Assembly: GCA_009844085.1 (NCBI GenBank)
Contig: VYCF01000072.1
Coordinates: forward strand, 62,001 to 126,000
Length of the DNA: 64,000 bases
From: Gammaproteobacteria bacterium
Lineage (GTDB): Bacteria; Pseudomonadota; Gammaproteobacteria; Pseudomonadales; Pseudohongiellaceae
Direction: 5' to 3'
Of the stretch, positions 19,106-30,992 are shown in pieces. The number at the start of each line of letters is the position of its first letter. Within the stretch, counting starts at the first letter, position 1. The position numbers and the translations under genes are program-made. Below the pieces are notes generated by a model. The model worked only from the letters and a program-made list of their open reading frames with translations, ran no database searches and was not told where the DNA came from.

Positions 19106-20224
19106 ATGAGCCGTTTCCTGCGTTTGGCGAACTTTGCCGGCTGGCCGGCAATGTGCGGCGTATTGGTCGCGGTGGTCGCCCTGCAATTCTTCGAGTTGCG
19201 TGGAATCCGCGACTCGCTCGATGAACTGGCGCAAAACGGCGAGCCTTCGCCGCCCGTTTACTTTGACGCAATTGCCAGGGCCGGCGCGTCGGTGGTCAGC
19301 ATCAGCGCCACCCGGGTCAATGTCGAAGCCATCGAACGCGCCGGCGACGACCGCGTCGATCTCTATCTCGGCGAACAGGAAAGTCTCGGCTCGGGCGTCA
19401 TCATTGATTCGCGCGGTTTTATCCTGACGAACCTGCATGTCGTCGACACCCTGTTCGACGCCTTCGACGCTACCGTCACCTTGAGCGACGACCGCCGCAC
19501 TCCCGCCAAGGTCATCGCCCTGGACGAAACCCACGATCTGGCGGTGCTGCATATCAACATGGACGAGCTGACGCCGATTTCCCTGGGCGATGAAGCCGAA
19601 CTCGCCGTCGGCGACGTGGTGTTCTCGATCGGCTATCCCCATAACATCGGCCAGTCGGTTTCCCAGGGCATTGTCAGCTCTCTCGGGCACGATCTCGATT
19701 TCTCCGTCAGCATGATCCAGACCGATGCAGCCATCAATCCGGGCAGCTCCGGCGGCGCGCTGATCGACGCCAACGGCGCCTTGGTAGGCATCAACTCCTC
19801 GATACTGTCCGAGTCGGGCAATTTCGAAGGCATCGGCTTCGCCACGCCGGCCGCGGTGGCGGTCGGCGCGGCGAGCGAACTCGTGGCCGAGGCCATCGCC
19901 ACCAACTCGGGTTATCTCGGCGTGCTCACCGGCGAAGCGCTTACCGCCCAGTCGAGCGAACTCTTCTTCGGCGTCGATCATATCCGCGGCATGCTGGTGG
20001 AAAGCGTCGACGAAGGCGGCGCCGCGGCGCGGGCAGGCATCCTGCCGGGCGATGTGATTACCGCCATCAACGACACCACGGTGATTGACGACGAGAGCAT
20101 CGTCATGGAAGTTCTCGAGAAGAAGCCCGGCGATATCGTGCGCGTGCAGGTGTATCGCGAAGGGCGCTCGCTCGAGTTCGAGGCCGCCCTCGGTTTCGGG
20201 CAGGCAATCCTTTTCGATCCCTGA
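19106..20224 (+). CDS. DegS/AlgW-type periplasmic serine protease
   Basis: A trypsin-like HtrA protease of 372 residues anchored by one N-terminal membrane helix (about 14-30), with the protease domain in the periplasm and a single PDZ domain at the C-terminus. The catalytic triad is visible as His111 (LTNLHVVD), Asp144 (THDLAVLH) and Ser215 in NPGSSGGALID. The usual GNSGG is GSSGG here. One PDZ and a membrane anchor point to DegS/AlgW, which cuts the anti-sigma factor RseA/MucA after sensing misfolded outer membrane proteins. Its place beside hisD-hisG-murA agrees with algW in pseudomonads. The ATG at 19106 is two bases after GGAGG; a GTG nine bases upstream is possible. Confidence 0.86.
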   Translation: MSRFLRLANFAGWPAMCGVLVAVVALQFFELRGIRDSLDELAQNGEPSPPVYFDAIARAGASVVSISATRVNVEAIERAGDDRVDLYLGEQESLGSGVIIDSRGFILTNLHVVDTLFDAFDATVTLSDDRRTPAKVIALDETHDLAVLHINMDELTPISLGDEAELAVGDVVFSIGYPHNIGQSVSQGIVSSLGHDLDFSVSMIQTDAAINPGSSGGALIDANGALVGINSSILSESGNFEGIGFATPAAVAVGAASELVAEAIATNSGYLGVLTGEALTAQSSELFFGVDHIRGMLVESVDEGGAAARAGILPGDVITAINDTTVIDDESIVMEVLEKKPGDIVRVQVYREGRSLEFEAALGFGQAILFDP

Positions 20225-20236
20225 TCGGCGCTTCGA

Positions 20237-21550
20237 TCAATCGGGCAGGCGGTACTCCGCGGATCTTGCGTGGGCGTAAAGATTTTCGTTGCGGCCGAGT
20301 TCCGCCGCCGTAATCGCGAGCGTAGCGGCTCCCGCGGCGGAGCAGTGGATTATCGAACTGCGCTTCTGGAAATCGGGCACGCCAAGCGCCGATGAGAAGC
20401 GCGCCGTGCCCGAGGTCGGCAATACATGGCTTGGCCCGGCGCAATAGTCGCCCAGCACTTCCGCGCTGTAGCGGCCCATGAAAATCGCGCCCGCGTGTTC
20501 GATATGCTTAAGCAGGGCATTCGGGTCTTCGACCGATAACTCGAGATGCTCGGGAGCGATGCGGTTGCTGACCGCCGCGGCCTGTTCGAGATCGTCGACG
20601 AGAATGAACAGCGCGCGGTCGTTGATGCTTGCCGCGATGATGTCTCGGCGCTCCATGTCCGGCAGATGGCGCCGCATGGCTGCCGCCACCGCTTCCAGAT
20701 AGTCGGCGTCCGTGGCGATCAGGATCGATTGTGCCTGCTCGTCGTGTTCGGCCTGGGAGAACAGGTCCATGGCGATCCAGTCGGGGTCGGTTCCGCCGTC
20801 GCAAATCACGGTCAACTCGGTAGGTCCGGCAATCATGTCGATCCCCACCTCGCCGAAGACGAGTTTCTTCGCGACCGTGACATAGATATTGCCGGGGCCG
20901 GCGATCTTGTCGACTTTCGGCACGGTCTCGGTGCCATATGCCAGGGCGCCGATGGCCTGGGCGCCGCCGATGGTATACAGGCGGTCCACGCCGGCCAGCG
21001 CCGCGGCGGCGAAAACCATGTCGTTGCCTTCGCCCCAGGCAAGCGGAACCGTGGCTATGATCTCGCGCACGCCGGCGACGCTTGCCGGAATCGCGAGCAT
21101 CAGCACCGAAGACGGATAACTCGCCTTGCCGCCGGGCACGTAGATGCCGACCCGCTCCAGGGCGCTGACCTTTTGCCCGTAGACCGAACCGTCGTCTTCG
21201 GCGTATTGCCAGGAATCCTGTTTCTGCGCTTCATGGTAGCGGCGGATGCGTTCCGCGGCATGACGCATGGCCTCGGCGCTCGCCGCCGGCAACCGCGCCA
21301 GCGACTGCTCCATACGGTCGCGCTCCACCGTCAGTCCAGCCATGTTCCGGGCATCGAGTCCGTCGAAGCGGCGCGTATATTCGAGTACCGCTTTATCTCC
21401 TCGCGAACGGGTGTCATCGAGTATAGCGCGCACCTGCTCCGTTACCTGCTCGCTTACCAGCATCTGCCGGTCAAGCGCGGTGGCCAGCCGATCGCTGAAA
21501 TCAGGCTGCGAAGCGGACAGGAATCTGATGTCGAGTGCCGGCTCGTTCAT
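20237..21550 (-). CDS. hisD: Histidinol dehydrogenase (HisD)
   Basis: The enzyme for the last two steps of histidine synthesis, oxidising L-histidinol to histidine with two NAD+ at a zinc site; 437 residues, normal length. Conserved blocks include [42 protein letters not shown] and the C-terminal [16 protein letters not shown]. It follows hisG by nine bases on the same strand and is the last gene of the ibaG-murA-hisG-hisD run. It ends 12 bases from the convergent protease gene. Confidence 0.96.
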   Translation of the reverse strand: MNEPALDIRFLSASQPDFSDRLATALDRQMLVSEQVTEQVRAILDDTRSRGDKAVLEYTRRFDGLDARNMAGLTVERDRMEQSLARLPAASAEAMRHAAERIRRYHEAQKQDSWQYAEDDGSVYGQKVSALERVGIYVPGGKASYPSSVLMLAIPASVAGVREIIATVPLAWGEGNDMVFAAAALAGVDRLYTIGGAQAIGALAYGTETVPKVDKIAGPGNIYVTVAKKLVFGEVGIDMIAGPTELTVICDGGTDPDWIAMDLFSQAEHDEQAQSILIATDADYLEAVAAAMRRHLPDMERRDIIAASINDRALFILVDDLEQAAAVSNRIAPEHLELSVEDPNALLKHIEHAGAIFMGRYSAEVLGDYCAGPSHVLPTSGTARFSSALGVPDFQKRSSIIHCSAAGAATLAITAAELGRNENLYAHARSAEYRLPD

Positions 21551-21559
21551 GGAAACTCT

Positions 21560-22210
21560 TTAGCTTGCGCGCCGGTTCACGCTGGCGGCAAGCCTTTCGA
21601 GTATAGCGCGGATCAGTTGGCTCTTGATCTTCATGGAGGCCTTGTTGACGATGACCCGGGAACTGATTTCGGCGATGGTTTCCCTGGGCTCGAGGCCATT
21701 GGCGCGCAAGGTGTTGCCGGTATCGACGATATCGACGATGGCGTCCGCAAGGCCCATGGCGGGCGCGATTTCCAGCGCGCCGTTGAGCTTGATCAGTTCC
21801 ACCTGCCGGCCCTGTTCGGCGAACCAGCGCTTGGCGATACCGGTGAACTTCGTGGCCACCCGCAACCGGGCGCTGGAAGCGGGAACCTCCCGCGGCGCCG
21901 CAATCATCAGCCGGCAGCGCGCGATGCCGAGATCGAGCGGTTCGTACAGTCCTTCGCCGCCGTATTCAAGCAACATGTCCTTGCCGGCGACGCCCATGTC
22001 GGCGGCGCCGTTTTCGACGTAGACCGGAACGTCCGAGCCGCGCATCACGAGCAGACTCACCTGATCGAGACTCGTGGCGAATTTCAATTTGCGGCTGCGG
22101 CTCATGTCCTCCAGCGGTTCGATTCCCGCCTCGCGCAACAGCGGCAGGGTTTCCTTGAGAATCCTGCCCCTGGTCAGGGCGATAGTTACCGATTCGGTTA
22201 CTGTACTCAT
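21560..22210 (-). CDS. hisG: ATP phosphoribosyltransferase, short form (HisG-S)
   Basis: The catalytic subunit for the first step of histidine synthesis, joining ATP and PRPP. At 216 residues it is the short form, which lacks the C-terminal regulatory domain and in known cases needs HisZ; hisZ is not in the window. Markers: [15 protein letters not shown], the [13 protein letters not shown] block, and near the end a PRPP-binding segment [19 protein letters not shown]. It lies ten bases after murA and nine before hisD. The pairing of murA with hisG and hisD is usual in pseudomonads and relatives. Confidence 0.95.
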   Translation of the reverse strand: MSTVTESVTIALTRGRILKETLPLLREAGIEPLEDMSRSRKLKFATSLDQVSLLVMRGSDVPVYVENGAADMGVAGKDMLLEYGGEGLYEPLDLGIARCRLMIAAPREVPASSARLRVATKFTGIAKRWFAEQGRQVELIKLNGALEIAPAMGLADAIVDIVDTGNTLRANGLEPRETIAEISSRVIVNKASMKIKSQLIRAILERLAASVNRRAS

Positions 22211-22220
22211 GGTCGTGGCC

Positions 22221-23871
<1,651 letters not shown>

Positions 23872-23885
23872 GGCAAGACCCCCGT

Positions 23886-24491
23886 TTATTGCCAGTTGTC
23901 GAGCACGGCTTCGATATCGTTGCCGTGTTGGGTCATCAAGGCGCTGAACTGGGTGAAATACTGTCGTCCCAGATTGATCCCGGCCAGATTGAGATTGCGC
24001 AACTTCCATTCATTGCCTTCGGTCAGGAACATCTGGTACTGCAACTGCACGGTCTGGGCGCCCCCGCCAGTCAATTCCATGGTGACGATCGTGCTTTGCG
24101 GTGAGTCGCGTTCGGGATTCGCCGACGGCAGGAAACGCAACTCCTGCTCGGCGTAAGTGAGCAGGGCCGCGCCATAGAAGCGCGTGAGATTGCCGCGCAG
24201 GATCTGGCCGAAGCGCTGTCTCTGCTCCTCGTTAGCGGCGTCGGCAAAGCGGTTCATGACCACTTCCGCCACCACGTTGAAGTCAACGAAGCGGTCGAGC
24301 ACTTCTTCCACGCCGGTATAGTACGCCTCGCTGTCCGTGGCGAAGAGATGCCGGGTGTCCCTTACCTGCCGCAAGAGCGTTTCCACCGCCAGCTCCGCGG
24401 TTTCCAGCGCCGTCATTTCCTGCGCCAGGCCCGGAGCGTAACTTGCCGCGAACAGCATCAACGCGCATAAGATTTTGGTCATTTTTCGCAT
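23886..24491 (-). CDS. mlaC: Phospholipid transport periplasmic protein MlaC
   Basis: A periplasmic lipid carrier of 201 residues (Ttg2D/MlaC family). A signal peptide covers about residues 1-23 (ILCALMLFAASYAPGLAQ). The mature part has the family pattern: VVMNRFADAANEEQRQRF, LTRFYGAALLTY and a C-terminal ISDLxxEG-like region replaced by NLNLAGINLGRQYF. MlaC ferries phospholipids between the outer-membrane MlaA complex and inner-membrane MlaFEDB. Those partner genes, normally directly upstream, are absent: the next gene is the divergent yrbG. The start ATG at 24491 begins the signal peptide; ribosome sites nearby are weak. Confidence 0.88.
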   Translation of the reverse strand: MRKMTKILCALMLFAASYAPGLAQEMTALETAELAVETLLRQVRDTRHLFATDSEAYYTGVEEVLDRFVDFNVVAEVVMNRFADAANEEQRQRFGQILRGNLTRFYGAALLTYAEQELRFLPSANPERDSPQSTIVTMELTGGGAQTVQLQYQMFLTEGNEWKLRNLNLAGINLGRQYFTQFSALMTQHGNDIEAVLDNWQ

Positions 24492-24551
24492 GGGCGCCAG
24501 TGTACATGAATTGATACCGTCTATAAATTCCCTGTGCCGATAAATTCCCAC

Positions 24552-24580
24552 TTGCAAAGCGCTTGAAACAACCTTCTAAT
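24552..24580 (+). promoter_or_regulatory. Candidate sigma-70 promoter for the yrbG-lpt operon
   Basis: TTGCAA at 24552-24557 and TCTAAT at 24575-24580 are 17 bases apart, matching 4/6 and 5/6 of the -35 and -10 consensus. The expected start of transcription is about 30 bases before the yrbG ATG. It lies in the divergent gap between mlaC and yrbG. Judged by eye only. Confidence 0.4.
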
Positions 24581-24617
24581 TGGGCGCTTGTTTTCGACCC
24601 GGCGGATTCCGCGGTTC

Positions 24618-25571
24618 ATGTTTCTTGACATTCTCTTTATCGTTCTCGGCTTTATCGGACTGGCCTGGGGCGCAAACATGTTCGTCTTCGGGGCCTCGGC
24701 GCTGGCCCGCAATCTGGGGGTATCCCCTCTTCTCATCGGCCTGACCATCGTCGCATTCGGCACTTCCGCGCCGGAGTTCTTCTCATCGGCGATCGCGGCG
24801 CTCAACGACGAACCCGAACTCGCCGTGGGCAACGCGCTCGGCTCCAATCTGTTCAACGTGGGCATCGCGCTCGGAGTAGCGGCGATGGTAGCTCCGCTGA
24901 CGCCGCCGCCGACGCTGATGCGCAAGGAAATCGCCGCGATGCTGCTCGTTACCGTCGTTACCGGCCTGCTGTTCCTGGATCTTTATCTGGGCTGGTTCGA
25001 CGCCATCGTGCTCATCGTCATCGCCGTGTACTTCATTCGCAAGCTGATGCTGCCTCACGCCCAAAGCGTTTCGCCGCAGGTGCTCGACGAACTGGAGATC
25101 GAACCGGTCAACAATTTCAAGGCTTCGTTCTTTCTGCTGCTGGGTCTTGTTTTGCTTGTGGTCAGTTCCCAGGCGCTGGTGCTGGCCGCAAGTTCGATAG
25201 CCACGATTCTCGGCGTGAGCACCGGCGTTATCGGGCTAACCGTCGTCGCGCTGGGAACCAGTCTTCCCGAACTGGCGCTGTCGGTGACCTGCGCGCTCAA
25301 GGACGAAGACGAACTGGCCATCGGCAACATCCTCGGCTCGAACATCATGAACCTGCTCGTCGTGTTGCCGTTTCCCGGCCTGCTCGCGCCCGGCCCGCTG
25401 GAGCCCCGCTTTCTTTACCTCGACTTCATGGCGGTGTTGCTGATCTGTTCGGTGCTGTCGCTGTTCTGTTTCATCAGCATCAGGCGCGGGAAAGGGATCG
25501 GCCGACTGGGCGGACTGACCTTGTTGTTAATCTATTGCGGCTGGTTTACGTTAATGCTGCAACATACCTGA
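24618..25571 (+). CDS. yrbG: Calcium/sodium antiporter YrbG (CaCA family)
   Basis: An inner-membrane cation antiporter of 317 residues with about ten membrane helices. The two alpha-repeats carry the signature GTSAPEF (near residue 48) and GTSLPEL (near 215), each followed by GNALGSN or GNILGSN. E. coli YrbG is the first gene before kdsD, the same place as here. The exact ion is unproven for most members. The ATG at 24618 is chosen over a TTG ten codons upstream because it starts directly before the first helix. Confidence 0.9.
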   Translation: MFLDILFIVLGFIGLAWGANMFVFGASALARNLGVSPLLIGLTIVAFGTSAPEFFSSAIAALNDEPELAVGNALGSNLFNVGIALGVAAMVAPLTPPPTLMRKEIAAMLLVTVVTGLLFLDLYLGWFDAIVLIVIAVYFIRKLMLPHAQSVSPQVLDELEIEPVNNFKASFFLLLGLVLLVVSSQALVLAASSIATILGVSTGVIGLTVVALGTSLPELALSVTCALKDEDELAIGNILGSNIMNLLVVLPFPGLLAPGPLEPRFLYLDFMAVLLICSVLSLFCFISIRRGKGIGRLGGLTLLLIYCGWFTLMLQHT

Positions 25572-25593
25572 GCGCAACCTGCCCGACCTGGAG

Positions 25594-26574
25594 ATGAACA
25601 AGAATTTTCCCTTTGCCGACAGCGCCTTGCGCACGATCGAGATCGAGCGTGCGGCGCTGGCGGATTTGCCGCAGCGAATCGGCCCCGAGTTCGAACAGGC
25701 CTGCCGGATCATTCTCTCGTGCAGCGGCCGCGTGGCGGTGACCGGCATGGGCAAATCGGGCCATATCGGCAACAAGATCGCCGCCACGCTTTCCAGCACC
25801 GGCACGCCGGCGCTTTACGTTCACCCGGCAGAGGCCGCCCATGGCGATATCGGCATGATTACCAGCGCCGACGTCGTGCTGGCGATTTCCAACTCGGGCG
25901 CCACGGCGGAAATTCTGGCCTTGCTCCCCATGCTGGGCAGGCGCGGCATTCCGCTGATCGCCATGACCGGCAAGGCCGACTCCGAACTGGCCCAAGCCGC
26001 CAGTATCAATCTCGACGCCAGCGTACGCGAAGAAGCCTGCCCCCTCGGCCTGGCGCCGACATCGAGCACCACGGCGGCGCTCGTGCTCGGCGACGCGCTC
26101 GCGATGTCCCTGCTCGAAGCCCGGGGATTCAGTATTGAAGATTTCGGGCAACTGCACCCAGGCGGAGAACTCAATACGCGTCGCCGGCTTCTGGTCAAGG
26201 TCGCAGATGTGATGCATCCCGGGAACGAGATTCCGCGCGTGAGCGCCGAAACCCGGCTTGCCGAAGCCCTGCGCGAAGTCAGCGCTGGAGGCTTCGGGCT
26301 GACGACTGTCACAGGCGCCGACGGGCGCGTGACCGGCGTTTTCACCGACGGCGACCTGCGCCGCGCCATCGACGCCGGCCGCGACATCGCCGAGACACGG
26401 GTCGCTGAAGTCATGTCGGAAAACTTCGTCCGTATCGACGAGAACGCGCTGGCTGCGGAAGCGGCGCGCATCATGCAGGAAGCAAAGGTCTACGTGCTGA
26501 TCGTCACCGGTGCGGACGGTGAGCCAAGCGGTATCGTGAAGATGCACGACCTGCTTCAGGCCAACGTGGTTTAG
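25594..26574 (+). CDS. kdsD: Arabinose-5-phosphate isomerase (KdsD)
   Basis: The enzyme converting ribulose 5-phosphate to arabinose 5-phosphate, the first step towards KDO for lipopolysaccharide; 326 residues. An N-terminal SIS domain (GMGKSGHIGNKIAATLSSTG, HGDIGMI, SNSGATAE) is followed by two CBS domains from about residue 205. All blocks of KpsF/GutQ-type isomerases are present. It is 22 bases after yrbG and 21 before kdsC, within the LPS supply operon. Confidence 0.94.
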   Translation: MNKNFPFADSALRTIEIERAALADLPQRIGPEFEQACRIILSCSGRVAVTGMGKSGHIGNKIAATLSSTGTPALYVHPAEAAHGDIGMITSADVVLAISNSGATAEILALLPMLGRRGIPLIAMTGKADSELAQAASINLDASVREEACPLGLAPTSSTTAALVLGDALAMSLLEARGFSIEDFGQLHPGGELNTRRRLLVKVADVMHPGNEIPRVSAETRLAEALREVSAGGFGLTTVTGADGRVTGVFTDGDLRRAIDAGRDIAETRVAEVMSENFVRIDENALAAEAARIMQEAKVYVLIVTGADGEPSGIVKMHDLLQANVV

Positions 26575-26595
26575 GCCTGTGGTCAAGGAGAGCAA

Positions 26596-27129
26596 GTGAA
26601 ATTCAATTGCGGCGAAGCGGAGGCGCGCAAGCGCGCGGCTTCGATTCGCGCGCTCGGACTCGACGTCGACGGCGTGCTCAGCGATGGGCGTCTCTACTTC
26701 ACGAGCGCGGGCGAGGAGATGAAGGCCTTCCACGCGCTCGACGGCCATGGCCTGAAGATGCTGATGCAGGCCGGGCTGCAAGTGGCGATCATCACGAGCC
26801 GCTCCTCGCCTGTCCTCGAGCGGCGCAGCAAGGATCTCGGCATTACCCATCTGTACCAGGGCGCTGAAGACAAGCTCGCGGCGCTCGCGGATTTCCTCGC
26901 GGTCGCCGGTCTCGAAACGAGTCAATTCTGTTTCGTCGGGGACGACCTGATGGACTTGCCCGTACTACAGGCCGCCGGCCTCGCGTGCTCGGTTCCAGGC
27001 GGACACGAGGACGTGCGCAGCCGCGTGCATATCGTGACTTCCGCTCCCGGCGGCAAGGGGGCGGTGCGTGAAATCACCGATTTCCTGCTGCGCTGTCAGC
27101 AGGCTTACGATCAATTTTTGCCACCCTGA
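26596..27129 (+). CDS. kdsC: KDO-8-phosphate phosphatase (KdsC)
   Basis: A HAD-family phosphatase of 177 residues that removes phosphate from KDO 8-phosphate. The nucleophile motif is [10 protein letters not shown] near residue 22, and the metal-binding motif is [11 protein letters not shown]. The family's usual ITGR is ITSR here. The GTG start at 26596 is preceded by GGAGAG. It lies between kdsD and lptC as in E. coli. Confidence 0.93.
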   Translation: MKFNCGEAEARKRAASIRALGLDVDGVLSDGRLYFTSAGEEMKAFHALDGHGLKMLMQAGLQVAIITSRSSPVLERRSKDLGITHLYQGAEDKLAALADFLAVAGLETSQFCFVGDDLMDLPVLQAAGLACSVPGGHEDVRSRVHIVTSAPGGKGAVREITDFLLRCQQAYDQFLPP

Positions 27130-27183
27130 GCGTCCGCGATACATGATAAGCTTTTTGCAGATTCTTGGTGGACTACCGGGACC

Positions 27184-27741
27184 GTGGCCGTGTTGAAAAG
27201 AACGCTGATTCCCTTGACGGCGGCCATCGTGGTGGCGCTCGCGGCCATGGGCGGACTGGAAACCATGCAGGATTCGCCGCCGTCCCCGGTTGCGGAATTG
27301 TCCTTCAACGCTTTCGCCGAAGGCGTGGATCTGAAATTTCACGATGCGGGCGGCGCAATCGCTTACGCCCTGCAGGCGGCCAGCCAGACCCGCTTCAATG
27401 ACGACAGCATCGAATGGTCGCGGCCCTCCCTGCAATGGTATGAAGACGGCGACGCCGACTGGCATGTCGAAGCCGAACAGGGATTCGCCGCGCCTTCCGG
27501 GGACAGCCTGCGCTTGAGCGGCAATGTAGCGCTGCTCCGGCAACGCGAAGATGGCGACTCGCTGACGCTTACAACAAGTATGCTCGACGTCGACCTGGCC
27601 GGCGAAATCCTGTCCACCGACGAGCCGGTGCAGATGTTCGCCGGCGGCCTGCGCCAGGACGCCGCCGGACTCGTACTCAATCTGCCGGAAGACTCCCTGC
27701 TCATGCTCGGCGGCGTAAGAGGCAGTCATGTCCGGCCCTGA
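27184..27741 (+). CDS. lptC: LPS export inner-membrane protein LptC
   Basis: A bitopic inner-membrane protein of about 185 residues that hands lipopolysaccharide from LptB2FG to LptA. An N-terminal membrane helix (about 8-22) is followed by a periplasmic beta-jellyroll region. Sequence identity in LptC is generally low, so the call rests on the helix, length, and position between kdsC and lptA. The start is GTG 27184; a second GTG at 27190 has a better spaced GGGA and may be the true one. The end overlaps lptA by 14 bases. Confidence 0.85.
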   Translation: MAVLKRTLIPLTAAIVVALAAMGGLETMQDSPPSPVAELSFNAFAEGVDLKFHDAGGAIAYALQAASQTRFNDDSIEWSRPSLQWYEDGDADWHVEAEQGFAAPSGDSLRLSGNVALLRQREDGDSLTLTTSMLDVDLAGEILSTDEPVQMFAGGLRQDAAGLVLNLPEDSLLMLGGVRGSHVRP

Positions 27742-28237
27742 ATGCGCCCGCTTCCTCGCTTGCGCCATGCTGCTTTGCTGGGCCGCCGGCGCGCCGGCGC
27801 TGGAAAACGACAGCGAGCAGACAATCGAATGGAGCGCTGACGGCAGCTCTTCGATGTCGACCGAAGGCGGCGTGCGCCGTTTGCATATGACCGAAAATGT
27901 CGCCATTACCCAAGGTAGCCTGGAAATCAACGGCGACGAGGCGCTGCTCGAGTACAGCACCGAAACCAATGAGTTGAGCCGGGTGACCGTCCAGGGCGCG
28001 CCCGCACGCTATCGTCAGGCCCTCGATGACAACGGCGGCATCGTCTCCGGCAGCGGCGACACGATCCTGTTCTATGAAGACGAAGACGGCAACACCGTCA
28101 TCGAGCTCGTGGGCAATGCCGATATCAGCTCGCGCGAAATGAACACCAGTTGCGAAAGGATTCTCTACGTGACCGAACTCGAACTCATTCGCGCCAGCGG
28201 CAACTGTGCGGGGGCCTTCACCCCGGGGAACGACTGA
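27728..28237 (+). CDS. lptA: LPS transport periplasmic bridge protein LptA
   Basis: A periplasmic protein of 169 residues that forms the bridge carrying lipopolysaccharide to the outer membrane. A signal peptide covers about residues 1-24. The OstA-type core is visible in [20 protein letters not shown] and in the later [13 protein letters not shown], with the family's ordered beta strands. It overlaps lptC by 14 bases and is four bases before lptB, so the three are one translation unit. Confidence 0.92.
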   Translation: MSGPECARFLACAMLLCWAAGAPALENDSEQTIEWSADGSSSMSTEGGVRRLHMTENVAITQGSLEINGDEALLEYSTETNELSRVTVQGAPARYRQALDDNGGIVSGSGDTILFYEDEDGNTVIELVGNADISSREMNTSCERILYVTELELIRASGNCAGAFTPGND

Positions 28238-28241
28238 GCCC

Positions 28242-28961
28242 ATGTTGGAAGCAGCCGGCCTGGTCAAGAGCTACCGGGGACGCCAGGTGGTGAACAATGT
28301 CTCGCTGCGCATCGGCCGCGGCGAAGTCGTCGGCCTGCTCGGTCCCAACGGCGCCGGCAAGACCACCTGCTTTTACATGATGGTCGGGCTGATCCGCCCT
28401 GACGCCGGCGATGTCTTTATCGACGGCGGCAAGGTCACTTCCCTGCCGATCCACCGCCGCGCCGCACACGGTCTGGCCTATCTGCCGCAGGACGCGTCGA
28501 TCTTCCGCACCTTGAGCGTCGAGGACAACATTCTCGCCATTCTCGAAACGCGCAAGGATCTCGACCGGCAGGCGCGCCGGGACCGGCTCGAAACCCTGCT
28601 CGAGGAATTCAACATCGGCCATGTGCGCACAAGCAAGGGCATGAGTCTTTCCGGGGGCGAGCGGCGGCGCACCGAGATCGCCCGCACCCTCGCCACCGAT
28701 CCGGGCTATCTGCTGCTCGACGAACCTTTCGCCGGCATCGATCCGATCTCGGTCGCCGACATCAAGCATCTCATCGCTCATCTCAAATCCAGGGACATCG
28801 GCATCCTGCTCACCGACCACAATGTCCGGGAAACCCTCGACATCTGCGAGAAGGCCTGCATCGTCAGCGAAGGCCGCATCATCGCCGACGGCGAACCGGC
28901 CGAAATCCTCGCCAACCAGACCGTTCGAGAGGTCTATCTTGGAGAGCATTTCGACATCTAG
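28242..28961 (+). CDS. lptB: LPS export ABC transporter ATP-binding protein LptB
   Basis: The ATPase of the LptB2FG transporter that extracts lipopolysaccharide from the inner membrane; 239 residues. Walker A is GPNGAGKTT, the signature [16 protein letters not shown], Walker [14 protein letters not shown] and the switch His is in LLTDHNV. The ATG at 28242 is chosen over a frame extending 36 bases upstream inside lptA because it gives the normal N-terminus [17 protein letters not shown]. rpoN follows after 122 bases. Confidence 0.96.
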   Translation: MLEAAGLVKSYRGRQVVNNVSLRIGRGEVVGLLGPNGAGKTTCFYMMVGLIRPDAGDVFIDGGKVTSLPIHRRAAHGLAYLPQDASIFRTLSVEDNILAILETRKDLDRQARRDRLETLLEEFNIGHVRTSKGMSLSGGERRRTEIARTLATDPGYLLLDEPFAGIDPISVADIKHLIAHLKSRDIGILLTDHNVRETLDICEKACIVSEGRIIADGEPAEILANQTVREVYLGEHFDI

Positions 28962-29083
28962 CCGCAGGCTTTCCGGCAGTTTTCCGCAAGGTCAGTGCAA
29001 AGACAGTGCCAACCGGATGGGTTATACTGAAATCGCCGCTCCAAAAGGGCGGCAGATCACGAATTTCAGGTCCCATCGAACCT

Positions 29084-30487
29084 ATGAAACTCTCGCTTCA
29101 GCTCAAGCTCGGCCAGCATCTGGCGATGACTCCGCAGCTTCAGCAGGCGATCAAACTCCTGCAACTTTCCAATTTCGACCTGCACCAGGAAGTCGTGCAA
29201 ATGCTCGAATCCAATCCCATGCTCGAGCTTGAAGAAGCGGCGAACGAGCAAGAGAAGGAATTCAGCGCGCAAGTGACGGTCAGCGAGAATTGGCAGGACC
29301 ATTATCCCTCCACCTGGGGCGGTTCGTCCTGGCACGGCGAACCCTTCGATTTCGAAGCGGGAAGTTCCGAAGAAGACAGTTTGCAGGATCATCTGCTCTG
29401 GCAATTGAACCTGACGCCCATGTCGGACCGGGACCGGTCCATCGCTCTTGCGATCATCGACGCCATCGACGTCAACGGCATGCTCAGCGTCGATCTCGAC
29501 TCGATCCTGGCCGGCTTCGACCCCGAATCGCAAGTCGGCCCCGACGAGGCGCTGGCGGTTCTGCATCGCATCCAGCAGTTCGACCCGATCGGGGTCGGTT
29601 CCCGCAACCTGGCGGAATGCCTGCTGCTGCAACTCGACCAGATCACCAATCCGGAACTGGAGCGGCCGACCGCCCATGCGAAGGTGCTCGTGAAAGACCA
29701 TCTCGAACTGCTGGCAAGCCACGACTACTCTCAATTGAAGCGGCGCACCAGGCTGCATGAGGCGGAACTCGGGGAATCCATCCGCCTCATCGAATCGCTC
29801 AACCCCCGGCCGGGCGCGCATATCTCGCCGGCGACCGCGGGATACGTGGTTCCCGACGTAATCGTCAGCCGCGATGCGGTATCCGGCGCCTGGCGGGTCG
29901 ATCTGAACCCTGACAGCGCGCCGCGCATTCGTATCAACCAGGACTATGCGGCGCTCGCTTCGAGATCGGGCAACGGAGACGACATGAGTTATCTGCGCAG
30001 CAATCTGCAGGAAGCGCGCTGGTTTCTCAAAAGTCTGCAAAGCCGCAACGAGACCTTGATGAAGGTGGCGACAAAGATCGTCGAACACCAGCAGGATTTC
30101 CTCGAAAACGGCGAAGAGGCCATGAAACCGCTGGTGCTGCACGACATCGCCGAGGCGGTGGACATGCACGAATCGACGATTTCCCGGGTGACCACGCAGA
30201 AGTACATGCATACGCCGCGAGGGGTGTTTGAGCTGAAGTATTTCTTCTCGTCCCACGTCTCCACCGCCAGTGGAGGAGAATGTTCGTCGACGGCGATTCG
30301 AGCCATCATCAGAAAGCTGGTCGCGGAGGAGAACGCCAGCAAGCCCTTGTCTGACAGCAAGATCACCGCGCTGCTGCAACAGCGCGGCATTAACGTCGCC
30401 CGCCGCACCATCGCAAAATATCGGGAATCGCTTTCCATACCCCCTTCCAACGAGCGCAAGCGGCTGGCGCCGCCGGCAACCGGGTAG
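29084..30487 (+). CDS. rpoN: RNA polymerase sigma-54 factor (RpoN)
   Basis: The alternative sigma factor for -24/-12 promoters, 467 residues. Region I is the Gln- and Leu-rich N-terminus ([20 protein letters not shown]) that contacts enhancer-binding proteins; an acidic linker, the core-binding domain and the DNA-binding domain follow, with the RpoN box [10 protein letters not shown] near residue 440. The start at 29084 fits this N-terminus; the frame extends 26 codons upstream without family resemblance. A likely target promoter lies at 12661-12676. The hpf gene that usually follows rpoN is absent. Confidence 0.96.
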   Translation: MKLSLQLKLGQHLAMTPQLQQAIKLLQLSNFDLHQEVVQMLESNPMLELEEAANEQEKEFSAQVTVSENWQDHYPSTWGGSSWHGEPFDFEAGSSEEDSLQDHLLWQLNLTPMSDRDRSIALAIIDAIDVNGMLSVDLDSILAGFDPESQVGPDEALAVLHRIQQFDPIGVGSRNLAECLLLQLDQITNPELERPTAHAKVLVKDHLELLASHDYSQLKRRTRLHEAELGESIRLIESLNPRPGAHISPATAGYVVPDVIVSRDAVSGAWRVDLNPDSAPRIRINQDYAALASRSGNGDDMSYLRSNLQEARWFLKSLQSRNETLMKVATKIVEHQQDFLENGEEAMKPLVLHDIAEAVDMHESTISRVTTQKYMHTPRGVFELKYFFSSHVSTASGGECSSTAIRAIIRKLVAEENASKPLSDSKITALLQQRGINVARRTIAKYRESLSIPPSNERKRLAPPATG

Positions 30488-30536
30488 TCGGACCAGGACG
30501 AAATCGACCCAGGACATTACAAAAGGGATTCCCAGC

Positions 30537-30992
30537 ATGCAGATGGAAGACATCCTGACACCCTCGCGCTGCCTCTGCGCATTCGAAGGCCATAGCAAGA
30601 AGAGACTGTTCTACAACATCAGCGAACGGATCGCTGAAGAAGTTCCCGGCGTCGACGCCGACGCCGTGTTCCATGCCCTCATGGCCCGGGAACAACTCGG
30701 CAGCACCGGCCTCGGAAACGGCATTGCCATTCCCCATTGCCGCGTGGAAGGCTGTTCCGACGTGATCGGCATGCTCGTCACCTTGCGCGAACCGATCGAC
30801 TTCGACGCAATGGACGACCGCCCGGTGGACCTGCTCTTCTTTCTCGTGGCGCCCAACGTCAGGGACGACGATCACGTGCGCACGCTGGCTTCCGTGGCGA
30901 CCCTTTTCAACGACGAGGATTTCTGTTTCACATTGCGCAATACAAGCGATGTGGATGATCTATATACTGTCACCGTCACGTACCAGGCGTGA
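30537..30992 (+). CDS. ptsN: Nitrogen PTS enzyme IIA (PtsN)
   Basis: The EIIA-Ntr protein of the nitrogen phosphotransferase system, 151 residues. It takes phosphate from NPr on the conserved histidine, visible as His67 in GNGIAIPHCRV, and regulates potassium uptake and other processes. The ATG at 30537 follows AGGGA at normal spacing and begins MQMEDILTPSRC, as in relatives; the frame is open further upstream inside rpoN. It is 49 bases from rpoN, leaving no room for hpf. Confidence 0.94.
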   Translation: MQMEDILTPSRCLCAFEGHSKKRLFYNISERIAEEVPGVDADAVFHALMAREQLGSTGLGNGIAIPHCRVEGCSDVIGMLVTLREPIDFDAMDDRPVDLLFFLVAPNVRDDDHVRTLASVATLFNDEDFCFTLRNTSDVDDLYTVTVTYQA

